Shown here: positions 34,985-45,965 of the stretch, piece after piece
Numbering within the stretch: position 1 is the stretch's first letter
Layout: every line of letters begins with the position of its first letter
From: Massilia forsythiae
GTDB lineage: Bacteria > Pseudomonadota > Gammaproteobacteria > Burkholderiales > Burkholderiaceae_D
Reading direction: 5' to 3'
Length of the DNA: 64,000 nt
NCBI RefSeq assembly: GCF_012849555.1
Contig: NZ_CP051685.1
Location: 62,001-126,000 of the forward strand
Made by a program: the position numbers and the translations under genes
The notes under the pieces: generated by a model
Told to the model about the DNA's origin: nothing
What the model saw: only the letters and a program-made list of their open reading frames with translations
The model's database searches: none

Positions 34985-36285
34985 GGGTCAGAGTCCGGTT
35001 CAATCGGTTGGGCTCTGACCCCGATGTTCCGCCACCGGCTCCCATCCCCTGCCGGGTACTGATCATGCCTCCTCTGCACACCGGGGTCAGAGCCCATGCA
35101 ATCAACACCGGGCTCTGACCCCTCGCTCAATCCCGATTCATACAAGGCAGCCAGCAGGTCCGACTGGCTGACGATCCCCACGAACACCCCATCCTGATCC
35201 ACCACCGGCACGTGGTGCAGTCCGCCATTGCTCATGGCCGGCACCAGCGCCGCGATCGGTTCGTCCACGCGCGCGGTGGTCACCGCCGTGCGCATGAGCT
35301 CGGCCACCAGCGCTGGCCGGTCGACGCGCACGCCCAGCAAATGGCCCAGCAGCGCGCGCAGGCGCGAACGCAGGGTCTGGTAATCGTCCAGGCCGACGTG
35401 GCGCAGCAGATCGTTCTGGCCGATCATCCCGGCCACGCGGCGCTCGTCGTCCAGCACCGGCAGCGCGTGCAGGTCGTGGCGGCGCAGCAGGCGCCAGGCT
35501 TCGGGCAGCGGCGTTTCCGCACGCACCGTCACGGCATCCGTGGACATGATCGCGGCGCAGGTGACGACGCCGAAGCGGCGCTGCCAGGCGCGCATCTCGG
35601 TCTCCAGCAGGATGGCTTCCAGATCGTCGCGGCTGACGTCCAGCACCTGGCCGTAGCGCGCCAGTACCGCGTCCAGGTCGTCACTGGTGAAACCGAGGCG
35701 CGCGCTCGGCGCCGGGTCTTGCGTGGCGTGCGCGTTGCGCAGCGCCGATTGCTGGGTATGCGGATAGCGGCGTCCGGTCAGGTTGTTGAACACCAGCGCC
35801 ACCAGCACGATCAGCGACGAATTCAGGCACACCGGCAGCAGCGCGAACTTGAAGCCGGCCGCCGCCACCGCCGGCCCGCCCAGCACCGCCGTCAGCGCCA
35901 CCGCGCCGCTGGGCGGGTGCAGGCAGCGCAGCAGGAACATCGCCAGGATCGCCAGCGCGCCGGCCAGCGGCGCCGCCAGCATCGGCACGCCGATCGCCTT
36001 CATGCAGGCGACCCCGATCAGGGCCGAGATCGTATTCCCGCCGATGACGGACCACGGCTGGGCCAGCGGACTGGCCGGCACGCAGAACAGCAGCACCGCC
36101 GAGGCGCCCATCGGCGCCACCAGCGACAGCGGCACGCCCATCGATCCGGTCACCATGTCGCTGAGGAGGTAGGTCACCAGCAGGCCGACCATGGCGCCGG
36201 CCACGGCGCGCACCCGCTCGGCGCGCGAGGCCGTCGTCGGCTGCGGCACGAAGGCGCGCAGCCATTCCAACCGTTTATCGAGCAT
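34981..36285 (-). CDS. HPP family membrane protein with CBS pair
   Basis: A 434-residue protein. Residues about 25-185 form an HPP transmembrane domain with the signature FLLRCLHPPSGAVAL; HPP proteins include nitrite transporters of the chloroplast. A linker and two CBS domains (about 245-385) follow and probably sense adenine nucleotides. The last ~47 residues (from about 388) are encoded by two family A repeats and have no family character. The frame runs through them until a CTAG shared with the convergent YecA-like gene. Another family A copy lies just upstream of its start (36312-36357). Function in anion transport is an inference. Confidence 0.85.
   Translation of the reverse strand: MLDKRLEWLRAFVPQPTTASRAERVRAVAGAMVGLLVTYLLSDMVTGSMGVPLSLVAPMGASAVLLFCVPASPLAQPWSVIGGNTISALIGVACMKAIGVPMLAAPLAGALAILAMFLLRCLHPPSGAVALTAVLGGPAVAAAGFKFALLPVCLNSSLIVLVALVFNNLTGRRYPHTQQSALRNAHATQDPAPSARLGFTSDDLDAVLARYGQVLDVSRDDLEAILLETEMRAWQRRFGVVTCAAIMSTDAVTVRAETPLPEAWRLLRRHDLHALPVLDDERRVAGMIGQNDLLRHVGLDDYQTLRSRLRALLGHLLGVRVDRPALVAELMRTAVTTARVDEPIAALVPAMSNGGLHHVPVVDQDGVFVGIVSQSDLLAALYESGLSEGSEPGVDCMGSDPGVQRRHDQYPAGDGSRWRNIGVRAQPIEPDSDP
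34984..35022. repeat. Family A inverted repeat, copy 2
   Basis: GGGGTCAGAGTCC at 34984 pairs with GGGCTCTGACCCC ending at 35022 with one G-U position. It begins right at the stop codon of the YecA-like gene and is read as coding sequence by the HPP gene on the other strand. Confidence 0.85.
35083..35122. repeat. Family A inverted repeat, copy 3
   Basis: GGGGTCAGAGCCC at 35083 pairs exactly with GGGCTCTGACCCC ending at 35122. It lies inside the 3' end of the HPP reading frame, about 60 bp from copy 2. Confidence 0.85.
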
Positions 36286-36311
36286 TTGTCACTTTGTCGA
36301 AAAATCCGAGA

Positions 36312-36357
36312 TTCGGGGTCAGAGCAGAATGCTGCTCGATTGTGCTCTGACCCCGAA
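36312..36357. repeat. Family A inverted repeat, copy 4
   Basis: TTCGGGGTCAGAGCA (36312-36326) pairs with TGCTCTGACCCCGAA (36343-36357), a perfect 15-bp stem. It lies 26 bp before the start codon of the HPP gene, between it and the divergent MBL-fold gene, so it may overlap promoters of both. Confidence 0.85.
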
Positions 36358-36486
36358 TTGCGGTCAGGGTATCAGGCGGGCAATTCTATCAAGATGTCCG
36401 GGCGGGAGCAGGCTGTTCAACATTGCTGTACGATGGACGACGCGCGTCTGCGCGCCCCGACTACCGCACACGAGAAGGACAAGAAT

Positions 36487-37446
36487 ATGATCAACGCATG
36501 CAAGACCACCCTGCTGGCCGCCCTGGTGGCCGCCCTGCCCGCCGCCTTCGCGCCGGCCCACGCGGCCGCGCCGATGGTCAAGACCCCGGCGCCCGGCTTC
36601 TTCCGCATCATGGTGGGCGACTTCGAGGTCACGCCGGTCAACGACGGCACCGTCGACCTGCCGGTCGACCAGTTGCTGCGCCAGAAACCGGAACAGACCC
36701 GTGCCACCCTGGAAAAGAACTTCCTCAAGGCGCCGCTGGAAACCTCGGACAATGCCTTTTTGATCAATACCGGCAGCAAGCTGGTGCTGGTCGACACCGG
36801 CGCCGGCGCCCTGTTCGGCCCGACCCTCGGTAAATTCGTCAACAACCTGAAGGCGGCCGGCTACCAGCCCGAGCAGATCGACGAGATCTACATCACCCAC
36901 ATGCACGGCGACCACGTGGGCGGCCTGGTAAACAGTGGCCAGCGCGTGTTTCCGAACGCGGTCGTGCGCGCCGGCAAGGCCGATGCCGACTTCTGGCTGA
37001 GCCAGGCGAACATGGACAAGGCGCCGGCCGACAAGAAGAGCTTCTTCCAGGGCGCGATGACGGCCATCAATCCCTACGTCCAGGCCGGCAAGTTCAAGCC
37101 CATCGACGGTGCCGGCCAGCTGGTGCCGGGCGTGTCCGCCATGCCGGAACACGGCCACACGCCGGGCCACACCAGTTACGTGGTGGAAAGCCGCGGCCAG
37201 AAACTGGTGCTGATGGGCGACCTGATCCACGTGGCGTCGGTCCAGTTCGACAATCCGCAGGTGACGATCGGCTTCGACAGCGACGAAAAGGCGGCATACG
37301 CATCGCGCAAGCAGGTGTTCGACGATGCGGCCAAGAACGGCTACCTGGTCGGCGGGGCGCACCTGCAGTTTCCGGGACTGGGACATATCGCCGGCCAGGG
37401 CAAGGGGTATCGCTGGATTCCGGTGAATTACACGCAGATGCGTTGA
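36487..37446 (+). CDS. Exported MBL-fold metallo-hydrolase
   Basis: A 319-residue metallo-beta-lactamase-fold protein with a signal peptide (about 1-26, ending AHA). The zinc motif THMHGDHVGG supplies H138, H140, D142 and H143; later ligands are in EHGHTPGHTSY and GDLIH. The arrangement resembles quorum-quenching lactonases and other periplasmic MBL-fold hydrolases rather than class B beta-lactamases. An AAGGACAAGAAT stretch precedes the ATG. Substrate unknown. Confidence 0.9.
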   Translation: MINACKTTLLAALVAALPAAFAPAHAAAPMVKTPAPGFFRIMVGDFEVTPVNDGTVDLPVDQLLRQKPEQTRATLEKNFLKAPLETSDNAFLINTGSKLVLVDTGAGALFGPTLGKFVNNLKAAGYQPEQIDEIYITHMHGDHVGGLVNSGQRVFPNAVVRAGKADADFWLSQANMDKAPADKKSFFQGAMTAINPYVQAGKFKPIDGAGQLVPGVSAMPEHGHTPGHTSYVVESRGQKLVLMGDLIHVASVQFDNPQVTIGFDSDEKAAYASRKQVFDDAAKNGYLVGGAHLQFPGLGHIAGQGKGYRWIPVNYTQMR

Positions 37447-37449
37447 TGA

Positions 37450-37589
37450 TGTCGTTCCCGGCCTCGGCGGCCCCCTTGGCGGGAACCCATACTGAGCAAG
37501 AGAATTCCTTACCATTGAAGCAACTGGAATATTTCAGAAATAACGACTGTGGATACTCAGCATGGGTCCCCGCCTTCGCGGGGACGACG
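37450..37589. repeat. Family B element with ~80-bp core, copy 1
   Basis: Ends GTCGTTCCCG...GGGAACCCAT at the left and ATGGGTCCCCGCC-TTCG-GGGGACGACG at 37562-37589 bound an AT-rich core. Its reverse complement matches 45613-45692 with about seven differences over some 80 positions by eye. No open frame or transposase is inside. Confidence 0.8.
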
Positions 37590-37640
37590 TTTACTGGTAC
37601 GAGGTCATGGGCAATGGCGACGTAGCTGAAACGAGCCACG

Positions 37641-40136
37641 CTACGCTTCGAGTGCCTTTCCCAGCGGTACTACATCGGCCAGCACCCGCGCCAGCTTGTC
37701 CATGTCGACCGGCTTCACCAAGTGGTGATCGAAGCCGGCTTCCAGCGCCGTGCGGCGATCCTGTTCCTGGCCGTAGCCGGTGACGGCCACCAGCACCATG
37801 CCCGCGGTGCGCGGGTCGGCGCGCAGGCGGCGCGCCATCTCGTTGCCGTCCATGTCGGGCAGGCCGATGTCCAGCAGCGCCGCGTCCGGGCGCTCGTCGA
37901 GCGCGCGCGCCAGGCCGCGCGGCGATTCGTTTTCCACCGCAACGGCGTAGCCGCAGGCTTCCAGCAGCATGCCCAGCGTGGCGGCGGCGTCGACGTTGTC
38001 GTCCACCACCAGCAGGCGCAGCGGCGCGGCTTCCCCGGCCGCGGCCTGGCCCGCCTCCGGCAGGGACGACGATGCGGCCTGCGCCAGCGGCTGCATCAGC
38101 GGCAGCGCCACCTCGAAGCTGCTGCCCTGCCCCAGTCCCGGGCTGTAACAGGCGACCGTGCCGCCATGCAACTCGACCAGGTTCTTGACCAGCGCCAGGC
38201 CCAGCCCCAGGCCGCCCTGCGAGCGGTCGGACGAACGCTTGGCCTGGGTGAACAGGTCGAACACGTGTTCGGTCAGTGCCGGCTCCATGCCGATGCCCTC
38301 GTCGCGCACGGCCAGGCGCAGGTATGCCGCGTCGGCATCGGCCATCAGCTCGATGCGGCATCCTTCGGGCGTGTACTTGGCGGCATTGCCGAGCAGGTTG
38401 GCCAGCACCTGCACCAGGCGCGCGCGGTCGCCCAGCACGCTGGCGTCCGGGCGCGCGACGGCGACCTGCAGGTGCTGGCGGCGCGCCTCGAACATCGGCC
38501 GCACCTGCTCGATCGCCTCGTCGACGATGGTGCGCGCCGTCACCGGCGCGCGCGCCAGCGTCACCAGCCCACGGGTGACGCGCGACACGTCCAGCAGGTC
38601 GTCCACCAGGCTGGTCATGTGGCGCACCTGGCGGCCGATGATGGCGCTGCTCTGGCGCACGCGCGCCTCGTCCAGGCGGCCGATGCGCAGCAGGTCGGCG
38701 GCGGCGCTGATCGGCGCCAGCGGGTTGCGCAGCTCGTGCGCCAGCATCGCCAGGAATTCGTCTTTTCTCTGGTCGGCGGCGCGCAGCTTGGCCGTGGCCT
38801 GCTTGCTGGCGCTGATGTCGAGGAAGAAGCAGACCACGCCGCCGTCGCGCGTCGGATAGGCGCGCACCTCGAACCAGTTTTCCGTGCCGTCCGGCGCATC
38901 GTAGCTGAACTCGACGCTGCCGGCCACGCGCGCCTGCATCACCTCGTGGTATAGCTGCCCGGCCGGGCCGTGCTCGACCTCGGGCCAGACATCCCAATGC
39001 TTCCTGCCGATCACCTGCGCGGCGCTGCGGTGCGCGAGGCGCAGACCCTCGGCATTCACCTGCAGAACGGTCCAGTCGCGGCCGATCAGGATGAAGCCCT
39101 CGGCGATGCTGTCCAGAATGATCTGGCTGCGGTCGCGCTCCGCGCGCAGCGCGGCGTGGGCGCGCGCCAGGTCGACCGCGCTCCACAAGCGTTCCGACAT
39201 GCCGCGCGCCAGCGCGATCTCGGCTTCGCTCCAGCGGTGCGGCGCGCTGCAGCCGAGCGCCAGGAAGGACAGCAGTTCGCCCCCTTTCACCAGCGGCACC
39301 AGCAGGCTGGCGACCACGCCGATGGCGGCGTAGGCATCGCGGTGGGCCGCGGTACGCGTGTCACTGCGCGCATCCTCGATCGCGATCACCTCACCGGCGC
39401 GGCCGGCGCGCGCCACCTCGGGGCCGAAGGCGTCGATCGCGAATACCTGCCCCGCCATGCCGGACAGTCCCTGGCGCTGCCAGTCGCGCGCGACGGAGAA
39501 CGTGTGGCCGCGCGCATCCACCTCGCCGTACATCACGCGCTCTACCTGCAGCGCTTCGCCGAGCAGCGCGCTGGCGGTGTAGATCGCTTCGTCGGCCGAG
39601 GTAAGCGGACGCAGCGCATCGGCCAGCGCCAGCTCGAAGGCGGCGCGGCGCTCGGCCTGCACACGCTGGGTGGTTTCGATGTTGGTGCAGTACATGCCCA
39701 TCACCCGGCCCGCGCCGTCGTGCAGCGGCGAATAGGAAAAGGTGAACCAGGTGCGCTCGCGGTAGCCGTGGCGCTCCATGACCAGCGGCAGGTCTTCGAA
39801 ATACGCGGATTTGTTGGACAGCGCGCGGTCGACGATCGGCACCAGGTCGGGCCAGATCTCGGCCCAGATGACGTGGAACGGCTGGCCGAAGGCCCACGGA
39901 TGCTTGGCGCCGAGGATGGGGATATAGGCGTCGTTGTACAGGAAGCGCAATTCCGGCCCCCAGCAGACGAACATCGGAAAGGCGGAGCTGACCGCCATCG
40001 ACACCGCCGTCGTCAGTTCGGGAGGCCAGTCCGATGGCGGACCGAGCGGCGACGCGCTCCAGTCGCATTCGCTCAGGAGGCGCCGCACGTCGCTCTGGCC
40101 GCCGAGGCCGGCAGTGGTACGCAAGATATCAGCCAT
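37641..40136 (-). CDS. Hybrid sensor histidine kinase / response regulator
   Basis: An 831-residue cytosolic hybrid kinase without membrane helices. Domains in order: PAS (about 20-145, with FPMFVCWGPELRFLYNDAY), GAF (about 165-330), PAS (about 335-455), HisKA with H467 in LAHELRNPLAP, HATPase (about 575-690, with GGLGLGLALVK), and a C-terminal receiver with D756 in LLDIGLPDMDG. The ATG at 40136 is chosen because the PAS domain follows directly; upstream residues lack family similarity. It lies downstream of orn on the same strand with a 109-bp gap. No DNA-binding partner is adjacent, so phosphate may pass to a regulator elsewhere. Confidence 0.92.
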   Translation of the reverse strand: MADILRTTAGLGGQSDVRRLLSECDWSASPLGPPSDWPPELTTAVSMAVSSAFPMFVCWGPELRFLYNDAYIPILGAKHPWAFGQPFHVIWAEIWPDLVPIVDRALSNKSAYFEDLPLVMERHGYRERTWFTFSYSPLHDGAGRVMGMYCTNIETTQRVQAERRAAFELALADALRPLTSADEAIYTASALLGEALQVERVMYGEVDARGHTFSVARDWQRQGLSGMAGQVFAIDAFGPEVARAGRAGEVIAIEDARSDTRTAAHRDAYAAIGVVASLLVPLVKGGELLSFLALGCSAPHRWSEAEIALARGMSERLWSAVDLARAHAALRAERDRSQIILDSIAEGFILIGRDWTVLQVNAEGLRLAHRSAAQVIGRKHWDVWPEVEHGPAGQLYHEVMQARVAGSVEFSYDAPDGTENWFEVRAYPTRDGGVVCFFLDISASKQATAKLRAADQRKDEFLAMLAHELRNPLAPISAAADLLRIGRLDEARVRQSSAIIGRQVRHMTSLVDDLLDVSRVTRGLVTLARAPVTARTIVDEAIEQVRPMFEARRQHLQVAVARPDASVLGDRARLVQVLANLLGNAAKYTPEGCRIELMADADAAYLRLAVRDEGIGMEPALTEHVFDLFTQAKRSSDRSQGGLGLGLALVKNLVELHGGTVACYSPGLGQGSSFEVALPLMQPLAQAASSSLPEAGQAAAGEAAPLRLLVVDDNVDAAATLGMLLEACGYAVAVENESPRGLARALDERPDAALLDIGLPDMDGNEMARRLRADPRTAGMVLVAVTGYGQEQDRRTALEAGFDHHLVKPVDMDKLARVLADVVPLGKALEA

Positions 40137-40245
40137 GGGTAAATTCTCGCATACCTTGCTGGCCGGGTCATTCACATTTGCAACGACGAATGACACAATT
40201 TGCTGCCGTGTGCGCCTGGTGCGGCTGCGCACTACGGATTACGCG

Positions 40246-40830
40246 TTACAGCTTAATGAAATGCTCGCGGTAGTAACGCAGTTCCTCGATCGACTCGATG
40301 ATGTCGGCCAGCGCGGTATGCTTCTGCGCCTTCTTGAAACCGGACGCCAGTTCCGGCTTCCAGCGGCGGCACAGTTCCTTCAGGGTCGAGACGTCCAGGT
40401 TACGGTAGTGGAAAAAGGCTTCCAGCTTGGGCATGCCGCGCGCCATGAAGCGGCGGTCCTGGCAGATCGAGTTGCCGCACATCGGCGACTTGCCGGCCGG
40501 GACGTACTGCTTCAAAAAGGCGATCAGTTCCTGCTCGGCGCGTGCCTCGTCGACGGTGGAGGCCTTGACGCGGTCGATCAGGCCGGAACGGCCGTGCGTG
40601 CCCTTGTTCCAGTTGTCCATCTTGTCCAGCGTGGCGTCGCTCTGGTGGATGGCGAACACCGGGCCTTCGGCGATGACGTTCAGGTCAGGGTCGGTGACCA
40701 CGGCGGCGACTTCGATGATGCGGTCGCCGTCCGGGTCGAGGCCGGTCATTTCCATGTCGATCCAGACCAGGTTCAATTCATTCGGACGCTGAGGGGCGTT
40801 GCCGGCTTGCGTTTCAATCGCTTGTGACAT
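40246..40830 (-). CDS. orn: Oligoribonuclease
   Basis: Orn degrades two-to-five-nucleotide RNAs and pGpG, the linear product of c-di-GMP breakdown. The 194-residue protein has the DEDD exonuclease motifs: [10 protein letters not shown] with Asp and Glu, the central [12 protein letters not shown] segment, and HTALADI with the catalytic His and Asp. The ATG at 40830 is preceded by AGAGAGA. It is divergent from the M48 protease gene, an arrangement common in betaproteobacteria. It would also clear pGpG made by EAL proteins. Confidence 0.97.
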   Translation of the reverse strand: MSQAIETQAGNAPQRPNELNLVWIDMEMTGLDPDGDRIIEVAAVVTDPDLNVIAEGPVFAIHQSDATLDKMDNWNKGTHGRSGLIDRVKASTVDEARAEQELIAFLKQYVPAGKSPMCGNSICQDRRFMARGMPKLEAFFHYRNLDVSTLKELCRRWKPELASGFKKAQKHTALADIIESIEELRYYREHFIKL

Positions 40831-40915
40831 AATTCTCTCTTGATGAGGGGTCTTCCCCCGATACGTTTCCAATAAACCGAATTTGGAAAAACCTGCATTT
40901 TCTCACAGGCACAGG

Positions 40916-42181
40916 ATGCTTTCATTCTCGTTTTCGCTGTTGTTCGTCTTTTTCTTCGTGCTGACGCTGGCGCTGCGCAGCTGGCTGGCCACGCGCCACG
41001 TGCGCCATGTGCTGCGCCATCGCGACCGCGTGCCGGCCGAGTTCGCCGCAAGCATTCCGCTGGAAGCGCACCGCAAGGCGGCCGACTACACCGTCGCCAA
41101 GACCCGCTACGGCCTGTTCCACGCCTTGTTCAGCGGACTGGTGCTGATCGGCTTCACGCTGCTGGGCGGGCTGCAGGCCTTGTCCGGCGCCCTGTTGCAG
41201 GCGTTCGGCCCGGGCATGGCCTACCAGGTCGCGCTGGTGGCGGCGTTCGCGGCCGTCTCGGGCGCGCTCGACCTGCCGTTCTCGTACTGGTTCCAGTTCG
41301 TGCTGGAAGAGCGCTTCGGCTTCAACAAGATGCAGCCGGGCCTGTGGTGGCGCGACCTGGCCAAGAGCACCGCGCTCGGCGCCGCGCTCGTGCTGCCGCT
41401 GCTGTGGGCGGTGCTGTTCCTGATGGAGCGCGCCGGCAGCCTGTGGTGGCTATATACGTGGCTGGTGTGGAGCGGCTTCCAGCTGCTGATGATGGTGGTC
41501 TATCCGCTCTTCATCGCGCCGCTGTTCAACAAGTTCACCCCGCTCGCCGACGACTCGCTGAAAGCACGCATCGAAGGCCTGATGGCACGCACCGGCTTCG
41601 CCGCCAAGGGCCTGTTCGTGATGGACGGCAGCAAGCGATCCAGCCACGGCAACGCCTATTTTTCCGGCTTCGGCGCCAACAAGCGCATCGTGTTCTTCGA
41701 CACCCTGATCGAGCGCCTGGCGCCGCCCGAGGTCGAGGCCGTGCTGGCGCACGAACTCGGCCACTTCAAGCTCAAGCACATCGTCAAGCGCATCGCCGCG
41801 ATGTTCGCGCTGTCGCTGGTATTCCTGGCCATGCTCGGCTGGCTCAAGGGCCAGGCCTGGTTCTACACCGGCCTGGGCGTGACGCCGCTGCTGGGCGCGC
41901 CCAACGACGCGATGGCGCTGCTGCTGTTCAGCCTGGCGCTGCCGGTATTCCTATTCCCGTTCGCCCCGCTGTCCTCGTTCGGCTCGCGCAAGCACGAGTT
42001 CGAAGCCGATGCCTTCGCCGCCCGCCACAGCGACGCGCGCGACCTGGTCTCGGCGCTGGTCAAAATGTATGAAGACAATGCTTCTACCCTGACGCCGGAC
42101 CCGGTCCACTCCCTGTTCTACGATTCGCACCCGCCGGCTTCGATCCGCGTGCGCCACCTGCAAACCGGAGCCGCGGCATGA
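40916..42181 (+). CDS. M48 family (Ste24-like) membrane metalloprotease
   Basis: A 421-residue integral membrane zinc protease related to CAAX protease Ste24. About six or seven membrane helices, with the HExxH motif at H279, E280 and H283 in [12 protein letters not shown]. The third ligand region is [13 protein letters not shown] near residue 363. Starts at MLSFSFSL. Its TGA overlaps the ATG of rsgA (ATGA), so the two are translationally coupled. In bacteria its substrate is unknown; membrane protein quality control is likely. Confidence 0.93.
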   Translation: MLSFSFSLLFVFFFVLTLALRSWLATRHVRHVLRHRDRVPAEFAASIPLEAHRKAADYTVAKTRYGLFHALFSGLVLIGFTLLGGLQALSGALLQAFGPGMAYQVALVAAFAAVSGALDLPFSYWFQFVLEERFGFNKMQPGLWWRDLAKSTALGAALVLPLLWAVLFLMERAGSLWWLYTWLVWSGFQLLMMVVYPLFIAPLFNKFTPLADDSLKARIEGLMARTGFAAKGLFVMDGSKRSSHGNAYFSGFGANKRIVFFDTLIERLAPPEVEAVLAHELGHFKLKHIVKRIAAMFALSLVFLAMLGWLKGQAWFYTGLGVTPLLGAPNDAMALLLFSLALPVFLFPFAPLSSFGSRKHEFEADAFAARHSDARDLVSALVKMYEDNASTLTPDPVHSLFYDSHPPASIRVRHLQTGAAA

Positions 42182-43086
42182 GCAAGCACGAAGAACTGCG
42201 CGGCACCATCGTCGCCGCCCACGGCCGCCACTACCTGGCCGACGTCGACGGCGCGTTCATGCAGTGCGTCACGCGCGGCAAGAAGACCAACGTCGCGGTG
42301 GGCGACATCGTGCACCTGAAGCGCACCTCGGCGGACCAGGCGGTGATCGAAAGGATCGCCGAACGCTCCACCTTGCTGTACCGCTCGGACCAGTACAAGT
42401 CGAAGCTGCTGGCGGCCAACATCACGCGCCTGTTCATCGTCATCGCCACCGAGCCGAGCTTCACCGACGACCTGGTATCGCGCGCGCTGGTGGCGTGCGA
42501 GGCGGCCGGCATCGAGGCGCACCTGATCCTCAACAAGATCGACGTCACCGAGGGACTCGAACGCGCCCGCCGGCGCGCGGCGCTGTACACCGGCATGGGC
42601 TATCCGCTGCACGAAGTCTCGGCCACCGCCGACCCGCAGGGCGCGGTGGCGACACTGTCGCCGCTGCTGGCCGGGCAATCGTCGATCCTGATCGGCCAGT
42701 CCGGCATGGGCAAGTCCTCGCTGGTGAACTTGCTGATTCCGGACGCCGACATCGCCGTGCGCGAGATCTCGGAAGCGCTCGACACCGGCAAGCACACCAC
42801 CACCTTCACGCGACTGTACAAGCTACCCGACAGCCAGGGCGGCGGCAGCGTGATCGATTCGCCCGGCTTCCAGGAATTCGGCCTGTACCACCTCAGCGAA
42901 GGCATGCTGGAACGCGCCTTCGTCGACTTCAAGCCGTATCTCGGCGGCTGCAAGTACTACAACTGCCGCCACCTGGCCGAGCCGCAATGCGCGATCCTGC
43001 AGGCGGTCGCGGACGGCCAGATCTCGCCCCTGCGCCACGAACTGTATGCCCAGCTGCTGCACGAGTCGGCGCAAACCTTGTATTGA
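42178..43086 (+). CDS. rsgA: Small ribosomal subunit GTPase RsgA
   Basis: RsgA checks late 30S subunit maturation. The 302 residues contain an OB fold (about 1-75), a circularly permuted GTPase in which NKID (G4) precedes the P-loop GQSGMGKSS (173-181), the G3 motif DSPG, and a C-terminal zinc motif [14 protein letters not shown] (C-x4-C-x-H-x5-C). The four-base overlap with the protease gene indicates cotranscription, a gene order often seen with orn in betaproteobacteria. Confidence 0.97.
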   Translation: MSKHEELRGTIVAAHGRHYLADVDGAFMQCVTRGKKTNVAVGDIVHLKRTSADQAVIERIAERSTLLYRSDQYKSKLLAANITRLFIVIATEPSFTDDLVSRALVACEAAGIEAHLILNKIDVTEGLERARRRAALYTGMGYPLHEVSATADPQGAVATLSPLLAGQSSILIGQSGMGKSSLVNLLIPDADIAVREISEALDTGKHTTTFTRLYKLPDSQGGGSVIDSPGFQEFGLYHLSEGMLERAFVDFKPYLGGCKYYNCRHLAEPQCAILQAVADGQISPLRHELYAQLLHESAQTLY

Positions 43087-43150
43087 CAAGGTTTTTGCTG
43101 ACGGCTTAGCTTGCCTAATGATAATTTTTCGAAAGGCAAGCGAAACCGCT

Positions 43151-43156
43151 TATAAT
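43151..43156 (+). promoter_or_regulatory. Candidate -10 element for argF
   Basis: TATAAT at 43151-43156 is a perfect -10 hexamer 30 bp before the argF ATG. The -35 region at the right distance (TTCGAA, 43128-43133) is weak. I see no clear ArgR box. Confidence 0.5.
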
Positions 43157-43185
43157 TTAGAGGATCATCGCATCCCGAATACGAC

Positions 43186-44112
<927 letters not shown>

Positions 44113-44161
44113 GCGCAGCATCCCGGCTTTCATTACCATTGCATCACCCAAGCTTGATCGT

Positions 44162-44202
44162 CGGCGCGCCGTTTCCCCGAACCCGGGAACAGCGCGCGCC
44201 GG
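44162..44202. other. GC-rich hairpin between argF and argG
   Basis: CGGCGCGCC-GTTTCCC and GGGAAC-AGCGCGCGCCG can pair with small bulges around a CGAACC loop. No T run follows. It may separate or tune expression of argF and argG. Confidence 0.45.
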
Positions 44203-44247
44203 CTGACCATTGAACCCTCCTCCACGTCTCACATCATCGGAATTTCC

Positions 44248-45480
<1,233 letters not shown>

Positions 45481-45534
45481 AGGCATGCTCGGCTTGCCGC
45501 GCTTGCGGCAGGCCGGTACAGCGCCATGCGGAAA

Positions 45535-45566
45535 GCCGCCGATCTGGAAGGATCGGCGGCTTTTTT
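45535..45566 (+). terminator. Intrinsic terminator of argG
   Basis: GCCGCCGATC (45535-45544), loop TGGAAG, and GATCGGCGGC (45551-45560) form a perfect 10-bp stem followed by TTTTTT. Confidence 0.95.
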
Positions 45567-45586
45567 GTATTTGTTTGCTTCGAAAC

Positions 45587-45799
45587 CGTCGTCCCCGCGG
45601 AGGCGGGGACCCATGCTGAGCATCCACAGTTGGTATTTCTGAAATATGCCAGTTGCTTCGATGGTAATGAATTCTGTTGCTCAGTATGGGGTAAAGAATG
45701 CCAGTGGCATTCTTCACCCTGCGCGGGGACGACGAGCTATGGGTTAAAGCAGAGATAACGCTTATCTTGGACAGCAGTGCGCCTGCGCGGGGACGACGA
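45587..45799. repeat. Family B element with ~80-bp core, copy 2
   Basis: It begins CGTCGTCCCCGCGGAGGCGGGGACCCAT and contains the same core as copy 1 in opposite orientation. The right end is disturbed: after TCAGTATGGG there is an added small palindrome (GAATGCCAGTGGCATTC) and then two partial ends, GCGCGGGGACGACGAG at about 45721 and 45785. This suggests a secondary insertion or end duplication. Confidence 0.75.
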
Positions 45800-45829
45800 G
45801 CAAGCGGGTCCGGCCTGGCGCACTCTCGC

Positions 45830-45867
45830 AAAAAAAACCGCCCTCCCCCGCACCCGGGAGAGGACGG
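45830..45867 (-). terminator. Intrinsic terminator of the Fiu-type receptor gene
   Basis: On the minus strand CCGTCCTCTCCC pairs with GGGGGAGGGCGG (with a G-U pair and a bulge), followed by eight T. It lies about 100 bp past the receptor stop codon. Confidence 0.75.
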
Positions 45868-45965
45868 CCGGGATCCGTCCCGCCCGGCGCCGTCCCTGGT
45901 CCGCACCGCCCCCACGGCATGCGGACCACGGGCGGCGCCGTGGATGGCGGGATGCTCCCCGAAAC

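Noticed and set aside
37450-37589. Insertion sequence
   Set aside because: The element is far too short and has no transposase frame; it is listed only as a repeat.
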